From the NCBI RefSeq assembly GCF_963675165.1, contig NC_087377.1, positions 5,766,042 through 5,830,041 on the forward strand: a stretch of 64,000 nucleotides of DNA. Direction: 5' to 3'. Below, one piece after another: positions 56,399 through 64,000 of the stretch (the first letter of the stretch is position 1; every line of letters begins with the position of its first letter). Origin of the DNA: Halichondria panicea (taxonomy: Eukaryota > Porifera > Demospongiae > Suberitida > Halichondriidae). The notes under the pieces are model-generated. The model made no database searches, was not told the origin of the DNA, and saw nothing but the letters and a program-made list of their open reading frames with translations. Position numbers and translations under genes: made by a program.

Positions 56399-58248
56399 CA
56401 GGGATGAAAATAAGTATTTTATCACAGGCTGAAAAATGTCAAGTCATTTTCAATGTTGACCTGCCATCAGCAAATGATGACCTAGCTGACACTCACAGTC
56501 AGACGCCACATGTTCCATAAAGTTATTTTTGTTTTATTTTTGTACTTTTATAATTATTATAATAAATTATCATAAAAATTGAAAAAGTACTTATGAGCTA
56601 AACCAGTCATCCCATACGTCTAAATCAAGTTCATTGTCTGACTCAGAGTCATCTGTTATACTAACAGCTACTTGGCTTGCGTTTTTTGTATACTTTTCGA
56701 GGGTTCTGATTGACTCTTCGACCGGACGAGCAATCACCCCACCACAGGTCATCAGCAGAAAAGTGTCCACCGTGGGGCCTTCAGTGTTAACTTCAAGCAA
56801 ATCATTGAGGGTGGAACAACTGAGATTAGTTCTTTTCTCATTCTTGATGACTTTCAGGGTCGAAAAAAGGCACTCAACTTTAGCAGTAGAAAAAGGCAAG
56901 CTAAGCAGTAGTTCACATACCAATAAAATGTTAGGCCACTTTGTTGAATCAGGAGCAGAGTACAATTGATACCAAATTTTGTTGTATTTCTCACATCCGA
57001 TCCTTAGATAATTCCTAGCATATTCAACAATATCTTCAATTTCATCAATAATAGACGTAAGGTCAGTGCCTTTGGCTTCAAGTGGAGCACGAAAATGCTC
57101 AGTAATAGTGATAAGAGCAGACTTGATTTCACTTAAATGATCTTCACTATCCGATTCTTGCCAGCTCTGTGTGTCGATTAAAATGAGGATCGATCTCAGT
57201 AGTTCTAAATCAGACCACTCAATACCCATCCTTTTTAGGGCTGTACTCAAGCATTCCACAAGCCCATCTGAATCAGCTTTTGATGGTTCCATCACACAAA
57301 AAAACCGGGAACAAGTCTGGATCTCTTGTAGTGTATCGTTCTTACGGCAAAAAGTAGAACAAAAAGCTTGACCTTTATCAGTGGAGCCATCCATTAAGAC
57401 ACTGTAAAAGTGACAGGCTCCCAGATTCGTTTGTAATTGCCTTCTTTGACACTCAGCTATGTAGTGCGTGAAATTTTGGGCAGAATCTCGATTTTTGTAG
57501 GCAGCCCCAAGATCAACTCCATGCCTCTCTTCCAATTGGTGGATTGCGGGATATTTTGTGAATGGAATGTGTTCCTTTGCAAGAACAAAGCTGATATCAA
57601 ATTTTTTCTTAACTCACGGCAGGATTCATAGAATTCGATAGGAGACTTCGCGCAATCGGACTGTAGCTAGTTATCGGTTCATTTCTTGCTTTGGCTTGTT
57701 CCTTACGCAGTAGAATCATGGCCGCTTTGTGTGAATCACTGTTGGCATGGTCAGAAACATTGCTGGTTTTATGGTTGCTTGATCCATCAATCCACGCCCT
57801 AGAGAAGTTCTTGAGGCTACTAATTCCATTCTCATATTGTCTACATATTGAGCACCATAGTGTAGACACCAGAGATGTGTCTTGCTGGTCAGTATCACAG
57901 TTGAGCCAAGTCATAGCCTGGTGATCTTTCTCATAGGTACGCTGCCACTTTCTAATGTTTCTTTAGACATTTGCCTCTTAGGTTTCTTGATTGAGCATGA
58001 GCTGCCTGTATGAAGTCGTTTAGCCATAGCTAGACAGCGTCTATCTTTTAATAATAAACAGCTAGCTCTATCAAAATAATTGCTGATTCAGCTTTCTTAC
58101 ACGTGGCAGATTATTTTCTGAGCATGCGCAATAGATGTATAGGTAATTACATTGTTCGGCCAGAAGGCAGTTCATGCAAGAGAATAGACGGCCAACCAAG
58201 CAATATGCTCGGGTTTTGGCCGGTTGCCGGCTGTTATTTTCATCCCTG
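56399..58248 (-). mobile_element. 1850-bp hAT transposon with 5-bp target duplication
   Basis: The ends are CAGGGATGAAAATAAGTATT (56399) and, from 58248 on the minus strand, CAGGGATGAAAATAACAGCC: 15 identical terminal bases. AATAT flanks both sides (56394-56398 and 58249-58253). A minus-strand hAT-family transposase pseudogene fills the middle. hAT elements usually duplicate 8 bp, but lineages with 5 bp are catalogued, and the small element at 40467 also shows CAGGG tips with 5 bp. Confidence 0.85.
56591..58026 (-). pseudogene. hAT transposase, ZNF862-like, damaged
   Basis: On the minus strand an ATG at 58026 opens a basic N-terminus. A frameshift near 57945 leads into a TTF/BED-type finger (LVSTLWCSICRQYENGISSL, NFSRAWIDGSSNHKTSNVSD, HANSDSHKAAMILLRKEQAK, YSPIARSL). 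A further frame break near 57615 leads to FDISFVLAKEHIPFTKYPAI, LGACHFYSVLMDGSTDKGQA, and the C-terminal dimerisation block (LLVCELLLSLPFSTAKVECL, FSTLKVIKNEKRTNLS). These are the domains of ZNF862/KRAB-A-like hAT proteins, but the middle (second DDE half) is deleted between ALKRMGIEW and SDLELLRSIL. The last open segment is 314 codons, ending at 56591. Confidence 0.8.
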
Positions 58249-58249
58249 A

Positions 58250-59420
58250 ATATGGCCGCCTCATGACTGGGGTACAGAGAGGGCTGTGGTGGCATGGGGG
58301 AACGGGTCTGCAGTAAAAAGAAGCTATAGTCTGAACCCGGCTATATAGAATGGGGGAACCTAGCTACATGGTCACTAGCCAAAGCTTTACCTTCCAAGTG
58401 GTAGATCGTCACCCGCTGGGTTACTATACGGAGGAGGTAGAGAGCTATTAGTAAGGGGAAGAGAGGATGTTTAGTTTATGCATACTAACATTTTTCTTCA
58501 TTAAGCAATTCTACATCTGTAATATGCCTTACCTTGACAACTTGAGCAGTATGAGCTGATTAGTCAAATAATACAAAAAGTCAAACAAGTACTACAAAAC
58601 CATTAAATACATTTTCTTGATCATATGCTTCACTGGCACATTAAGTAAACTAATTTGTGTACTACAAAGGTGCATCTGCTTGTCTATTTGTAGTACACAA
58701 AGGTGCATCTACTTGTCTATTTGTAGTACACAAGGGTGCATCTGCTTGTCTATCCCTCGCACAAAGGAAGCACTGTACATGAATTTGTTATTCTTCAACA
58801 TGATGTTTGAATGATACAGGACATTGTATACGATAGTGTATAATTTATAATGAAATGTTCAACAAAAGTAATAGTACAATCAGATCATAATATAATGTAG
58901 CTGTATCTAAGATTCCAGAGATCCGGTTGACTTGCTACTACCAACTTTCTTATCTTCCAGCCTTGCATGTAAGTTCTGCAGTATTCCCAGTGCTATTTGT
59001 ATGCCCCTGGATTACACTAGAGAAGTTAGTACATTTGTAGCTTGCTTAGTACGTACAGAATAAATAAAAAAAATTATTATTGCTAACTAGCAAATTCCAC
59101 CCGTTTTTTTCTCCGTAGAACGGTGCGTAATTACGGTGAATAATACGCTACCGTTTAGTTAGCGTTTTCTGACTCCGTAAAAACGGAACGTTACGTGCAA
59201 CTGAAACGCAACGGGAACTTTTATATGAGGGCTACTGTAATTCGCGATCGAAAGGAACTCGATGAGCATGAGCATGCAATTTGCAATACTGTATACAGTA
59301 TATATTATGCTTGCTTGCCGCGGCTACTAAATGTTTCATTTTACTGGCAGAGATGGCTACAATTTGAGAGAGGCGTTTTATTAGTAACCATACGTACACT
59401 AATAGTTTGTAACTAATCAT
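58250..59420. other. No recognisable gene; minisatellite and MITE end
   Basis: It contains a 33-bp unit repeated three times at 58666-58762 (AAAGGTGCATCTGCTTGTCT onward, variants in each copy) and the inverted TACAGTAGCCCTCATATAAA end at 59100-59237. No coding domain was seen. Confidence 0.5.
58666..58762. repeat. 33-bp minisatellite, three copies
   Basis: Units start at 58666, 58699 and 58732; the third diverges after TGTCTAT. Neighbouring ACTACAAA/GTACACAA steps create a short repetitive frame that is not a gene. Confidence 0.8.
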
Positions 59421-59421
59421 C

Positions 59422-59455
59422 CCTAAGTGGTGAAGTCTCCTAAGTGGTGAAGTCT
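59422..59455. repeat. Exact 17-bp tandem duplication
   Basis: CCTAAGTGGTGAAGTCT occurs twice head to tail across the 3' end of the gag-like frame on the minus strand. Confidence 0.95.
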
Positions 59456-60305
59456 CTACCCGCCCCCCCGTGGCCGTCCTGGGGAGGGGGGTCCTTCATG
59501 GTTGCACCCCGACACTGATGCTCCCGATGGTGGCCCCCACACTTTGCACACACCTGCTTAAAGCAACAGTAGGGAAGATCACATTTCCCCTCATTACAGT
59601 TAAAACAAGCTCCCCGTATCTTCGTTCTATCCCGTACCCTTGCCCCTGGCCTGTCTTGCCGACGATAATAGCCGCCAAGGCACAAGTATGCGAGGCGTGG
59701 TCTGTCTCCATGCAGTGCTGGCATGCCCTCCCACGTTGGTTCTGCATTCCCAGGAACGATGTGGAGTACAAAGAACTCTTCAACACCGACCAGTTCACTT
59801 TGGGATTGTTGGCTGCCTGTTGACAAAACATCGAGTCGTACACCTGCCAACCTTTTCCTCCGCACCGACGGGCCTCATAAACCACTAATGTATGATTATG
59901 CCCACAACTCTCGTACCCTATGGGGGTGCTTTTGGGCTACCACACTGGCGTACGTTCCGAAGCACGCGATCCAACTCAGTATGTCCAGAACCTCCCTGCA
60001 AGATGGCCGAGCTCCACCTCCTACTCCAGGCTCTGGCTCTTTCAAAGAAGCTCTGCCATATCCACGTAGTCTCCTTTCTGAATCTTCTTTACTAACTTGG
60101 GTGGAACAGGGGGCATGCCCTCACTCAGTATAAGTGAGGGGCCCGAGATTACACTGGCCTCCTTCGCTCCTCCTCCTGGAGTAAGAGTACTGACGTCAGT
60201 CACCTTGGACCTGGTGTCTTCGTCTTTATCGTCTCTGCCTCCGAACACAGGCACCCTCAGCTTCTCCACTCCCCCCTCCAGTGGGATTGCTCCCAGTGGT
60301 GTGCC
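59440..60305 (-). pseudogene. Gag-like protein of a DIRS-type (tyrosine-recombinase) retroelement
   Basis: Minus-strand segments in order are EKLRVPVFGGRDDKDEDTRS, PPVPPKLVKKIQKGDYVDMA, then after shifts YDSMFCQQAANNPKVNWSVL and YSTSFLGMQNQRGRACQHCM with CQHC...DH...CAL. A last block (GACFNCNEGKCDLPYC, QVCAKCGGHHREHQC) ends at 59440. The Cys/His patterns and the KL..KI..G.YVDM start match uncharacterised multicopy invertebrate proteins that accompany tyrosine-recombinase retroelements. Several frameshifts make it non-functional. A 17-bp duplication (59422-59455) overlaps the stop region. The assignment to DIRS is inference, supported by a recombinase fragment at 63.7-63.9 kb. Confidence 0.55.
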
Positions 60306-61340
60306 GGAGGACAGTTAGCACAATTGCTGCGTGACCTACACCCCCAATTGCCATGCTCGGAGGAGCTTTGGTACACCATGCCGTACGTTATCCCATCCCA
60401 GCGCAGAGGATCCCACCTCAGACGAATCCCCCCCGGCTCAGAGGAGCAGAGAAGCCTCACAGGGGCCATGCCCTACACTTTCATTCCCCCCCCGCCCCTG
60501 CTCAGAGGAGCGTCTAAGGGGAACTGCGCCAGAGCTACTGCCGGCCCAGACAGACAATGTACGTACATTATGCTTGGATATTCTACTCTACTAAACGAAA
60601 AATGGCCGCTTGATTCTCTGGGCTTCTCCTTCCCCCCTTTCGTGCTCCCTTTCTCGCTCTCCTCCCGAATCACCTCCGGTCTTTAGCATATCCCGGGTAA
60701 AAGTAGGTGCTGGTGGAAGGAGTCTTGTCAGAGCCGTCTTCCATAGTCCAATGATGGGGAGACAATTGGTATATACAGGATTCAAAATGAGTGAAACAGC
60801 TACTCCATTCTCGGTACGATATTAGACAGGTGGTCGCACGAGGCTGGTCATCCTAATACGCATGCGCTGCCGCAGCTGCACCCCAGGTAAGCCGTTAACT
60901 ACGTTTAAACTACATTTACCACCTGGCGTATTCATTGTCCATCAGATTAGCAGGCTTGCATGTTAACCACACAATGTACAAGAATTGATCAGTGTAATGG
61001 TAAGCAAAAAATATATAAAAATGGGGGCATGCATGCTAATAAATAATAAATGCATATAGCCTTAGGGTAAACGCGTGACTGCACATGGTCTACTCACTAT
61101 AGCTGTTTCTAATAAGGAGTCTGGCTACATTTTAGAGCACAAAAGTTGTACTTACCACTGGGAACATAGGTTTCTGTCGTGGATAGAATCAATGGGCCAC
61201 CTCTGTTGTTAAAGCCACCTCTTAGTTGTTATAGGGCCACTGAGTTGCAGTCAGTTGTTGCCCCCATACAGACAGTGGAGATAACTTGGAGCCAGGTTCA
61301 CTCCAGTTTTCACCACTTGGTACCAGTGAGTTCATACCAC
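60306..61340. other. GC-richer spacer without recognisable gene
   Basis: 60100-60700 is clearly richer in C and G than most of the window and is open in several frames at once, which is what unbiased GC-rich sequence does. I see no domain. It may be the 5' region of the gag-like element. Confidence 0.4.
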
Positions 61341-61344
61341 TTGG

Positions 61345-61672
61345 AGAGATACCATAGGCTGGAGCCTTGTTCAGCGCAGAGCACCATAGGCCGGAGCCTT
61401 TTCAGCACAGAACACCATAGGCCGGAGCCTTGTTCAGCACAGAACACCATAGGCCGGAGCCTTGTTCAGCACAGAGAACACTATAGGCCGGAGCCTAGTT
61501 CAACACAGAACACCATAGGCCGGAGCCTTGTTCAGCACAGAGAATACTATAGTCCGGAGCCTTGTTCAGCACAGAGAACACTATAGGCCGGAGCCTTGTT
61601 CAGCACAGAACACCATAGGCCGGAGCCTTGTTCAGCACAGAACACCATAGGCCGGAGCCTTGTTCAGCTGCC
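61345..61672. repeat. 32-34-bp minisatellite, about ten copies
   Basis: The unit ACCATAGGCCGGAGCCTTGT, then TCAGCACAGAAC, repeats in tandem. Two forms alternate: a 32-bp form with AACACCATAGG and a 34-bp form with GAGAACACTATAGG. It keeps one frame open by accident (61179-61586). Confidence 0.9.
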
Positions 61673-61919
61673 TGGGGGTGAACACCCGCAGTCGAACAGA
61701 GAGCACTATCCACTTGGGACCAGTTTCGAATGTTGAGAGGATTAGACACACGTACATGTAGGACCATTGGACAAAGGCCAATTAACAGATCATTGTGGTA
61801 CGTACTCTAAATGGGAGTAGATTTCACCAAACCACTTACTGACCATGCAGAGACAGAACTTAGCACTTGAGAGTTGTGAGAGTGTGGCCTCGGGAGAGAA
61901 AGGATCATTTCCGGCAGAT

Positions 61920-62800
61920 ATATGTCAGCGTCCAATGATGATGGTACGGTGGTTCAATCAATCAATATACAGGCAACTGAACCTCAACGACGGAGGCATA
62001 GCCATTTCAATAATGGTAGAGCTATGCCTGCAACAATTGCCTGGGCAATGCAGTGTTTAATTCACTATAAATCTCCCGGGTGGTATTTACCTATAACAAT
62101 TGCCTGGGCAATGCAGTTTAATTCAACTAGAGGATTGACTGAGGCATAAATCTGCCACTTAATTGTGGAAATGCCATGTTTATACACCTATAGAGCAACC
62201 TTGACAGAGGTATACTGAATACGGTACCAAGACCATAAGTTGGCAAGAATTGCCTAGATAGGAAAATGACAGTGTTCGCAATGGTGGTATCAACCAATCA
62301 ACATACAGGCAACCTCACAACGGAGGCATAGCCATTTCAATAATGGTAGAGCTAGGTGGTATTTGCCTGCAACAATTGCCTTAGTGTTTAATTCAGCTAG
62401 AGGCTTGACTGAGGCATCAATCATCATAACACTATAAATCTGCCACCTAATTGGGGAAATGTCGTGTTTATACACCTATAGAGCAACCTAGGCGGAGGAT
62501 ATTTGCCTGAAACAATTGCCCAGTGCAGCTAGAGGCTTGACTGAGGCATTAATTATAAATATGCCAGGGAATAAATTCCGTGTTTATACACATAATTATA
62601 GAGCAAACTTGGCGGAGGCATACTAAATACGGTACCAAGACCGTAAGTTGGCAAAAATTGAAATGACAGTGTTTATAAAGGCACCTTGACGGAGACATCT
62701 TACAATAATGGTACCAAGACTGTACTTTATACGCTTGCAAGAATTGCCAGCAATGCAATGTTTATACAGTTTACACTTCTTTGATGGAGGAATCATCGAC
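61920..62800. repeat. Degenerate tandem/segmental repeats, units of about 200-330 bp
   Basis: Blocks such as CATAGCCATTTCAATAATGG (about 61997 and 62327), AGAGGCTTGACTGAGGCAT, GTTTATACACCTATAGAGCA and ATACGGTACCAAGACC recur two to four times in changing order, mixed with CAACAATTGCCTGGGCAATG repeats. No gene. Confidence 0.7.
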
Positions 62801-62869
62801 TGGAAGACGATACTTACAACATGTGGGCAAAGCAAAAATCATGAAATGGTGCTTTAAGTTTCATGACAA

Positions 62870-62947
62870 GCATCTGGTATGCATATGGCCACTAGTCTGT
62901 ACCAACTAGCATCTGGTATGCATATGGCCACTAGTCTGTACCAACTA
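62870..62947. repeat. Exact 39-bp tandem duplication
   Basis: The unit begins GCATCTGGTATGCATATGGC and ends ACCAACTA. The two copies are identical, so the event is recent or an assembly product. Confidence 0.9.
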
Positions 62948-63197
62948 GCCACGCCTGCAGCTTCTACAGTCCACATTTGAGGCCAGTCCAGTCCCCCGAC
63001 ACCGACACACCAGCACACTCCCCAGCTTCACCTAGCAACCCATGGCAAACGTATGGCAACAATTATAATTAAAAACCTATAATTACGCTATATAGGTATA
63101 TCTTATTATGCTTAGCCTAGGGCTTGTTGGGAAAAAGTTGTTTGGGGGAAAATAATGATAACACTGTTTTGGGTCATTTGTTGGGTCATGGGCAGCT

Positions 63198-63327
63198 GAG
63201 GTTCCGGGGCTCGGAGTTTAAGCGAGACCAAAGTTTTATCTGCGTTGAGACCACTGTGATTGCATGCAGACATTCATTAATGTATCTACTGAGGGAGAAA
63301 TTGTTATACCGTATAATTATCGGGTAA
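63198..63327. repeat. Second copy of the 130-bp dispersed repeat
   Basis: It matches 55603-55735 apart from small indels, including the terminal TATACCGTATAATTATCGGG. Confidence 0.75.
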
Positions 63328-63701
63328 ATTGTTGCATAATTCGCGCCGTGTTGTCTGCGATTTTCATTTGTGGTTCGCTTGTTTGGGTTTGTGTTGAAGA
63401 GTGGACTGGTGTTGAGGCTGGGGGTGGGGGTGTTGACAGCAGATCAGAAATCTCTTTGGGTTTGAGTTTCTTCTGCTTCCCAGCTGCAATAATACCTGTC
63501 CAGTACTTGTCTTCTGGTACTCCCAGTATACCTTTACCCACTGGCCGAGTTTCTTGAGCTGCTGGTTCTATAGATCAACAATTGTGTCCTTTGTCTGTCT
63601 GTCAATTAAATGTGGACCTTCCATTCTTGAGCCAAGTGACCCACACATAGTCTGACTCAGAAGAATTTTCCTCACTGTTTCTCGCTAGGCTACATCTAGT
63701 T

Positions 63702-63902
63702 CTAGGAGTAGCTCGCTAGTTTGTCCTTTGGTGTTTGAATGTATAATTGGTAAGCTGAGCTTTTCCACATGCCTAGCATCTGTATGACCGAGTCTTGAAT
63801 CCCCTGGGCGGCTGCCGTGGTGGCAGCCCCAATTCGAAAGACCGCGGAGTCTATGCCAAGGTGGGACAAGGAGGATTGGTTAATAAAATAATGACAATAC
63901 AA
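63702..63902 (-). pseudogene. Tyrosine recombinase C-terminal fragment
   Basis: The minus-strand frame reads VFRIGAATTAAAQGIQDSVI, QMLGMWKSSAYQLYIQ and TPKDKLA. The FRIGAATTAA block carries the second catalytic Arg region, and W.SSAYQ.YI holds the nucleophilic Tyr of tyrosine recombinases, as in DIRS/Ngaro-type retroelements. Only the last 60 or so residues are here; the upstream part continues beyond recognisable similarity. A proline-rich frame at 63541-63317 on the same strand could not be assigned. Confidence 0.65.
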
Positions 63903-64000
63903 ACAGTTGGTTCAGTCACCGCTGGTGGATAGTTTGGGGGTTCAAGGGTGATTCGTTGACCCCTGAATATGAGTTCAGAGACGACATAATTATATGCCTA

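Noticed and set aside
56430-56520. Plus-strand frame AEKCQVIFNVDLPSANDDLADT after an acceptor-like site, a possible last TAF1A exon
   Set aside because: It lies inside the hAT element (56399-58248), antisense to the transposase, so it is probably not a host exon.
60324-60825. Several long frames open on both strands
   Set aside because: All frames are open because the region is C-rich with few stop triplets; none shows a domain.
61345-61672. CRISPR-like regular repeats
   Set aside because: Units abut directly with no unique spacers; this is a minisatellite in a eukaryotic context.
1-64000. tRNA, rRNA or other structured RNA genes
   Set aside because: No box A/box B pair or rRNA-like stretch was spotted by eye; a covariance-model scan was not possible here.

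Overview
The window looks like nuclear DNA from an early-branching invertebrate, most probably a demosponge. This is an inference, not proven. Supporting it are intron-rich genes with short introns, AT-rich spacers full of ATAATTAT and ACATGTACATG, very many short inverted-repeat elements, Ginger-, P-, hAT- and piggyBac-like transposon remains, and an ankyrin-Roc-COR-Death protein. I saw no bacterial operons, CRISPR arrays or rRNA.

Layout. 1-22.7 kb is a transposon graveyard: a non-LTR retrotransposon remnant, a 1.04-kb terminal-inverted-repeat (TIR) element, a delimitable Ginger-type DNA transposon with integrase gene (6686-8952), pogo and RecQ fragments, two broken LTR-retrotransposon gag/protease regions, a piggyBac remnant, and a P-element-like gene facing a second transposase-like C-terminus. 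23.1-25.7 kb holds ten exons of an adhesion-GPCR-like gene that stops after the third membrane helix and carries stop codons. 27.75-37.35 kb (minus) is a complete 10-exon MAP-kinase phosphatase of the DUSP6/7 type (430 aa by my splicing). 42.4-43.2 kb (minus) is a 3-exon gene for a 161-aa probable secreted protein of unknown family. 45.2-52.5 kb (minus) is a 9-exon gene for a 1224-aa ankyrin-Roc-COR-Death protein. Its start lies 315 bp from that of a head-to-head TAF1A-like gene (plus, 52.8 to about 56.1 kb). 56.4-64 kb returns to mobile DNA: an 1850-bp hAT element with a ZNF862-like transposase pseudogene, minisatellites, and gag and tyrosine-recombinase pieces of DIRS-like retroelements.

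Most unusual signal. At least 16 exact tandem duplications with a period of exactly 17 bp occur, 14 of them in the first 20.4 kb, with many others of 10-16 bp. They interrupt coding frames, and in at least four places dropping one copy restores a conserved frame. They are absent from about 33 kb of gene-bearing DNA in the middle, introns included. Either a repair process has left scars or the assembly failed to trim overlaps.

How genes relate. The MAP-kinase phosphatase, the Death-domain GTPase and the adhesion GPCR remnant are signalling genes with no evident operon-like link; the TAF1A-like gene (RNA polymerase I initiation) shares only a promoter region with the Death-domain gene. All exon joins were made by eye from GT/AG sites and reading phase.
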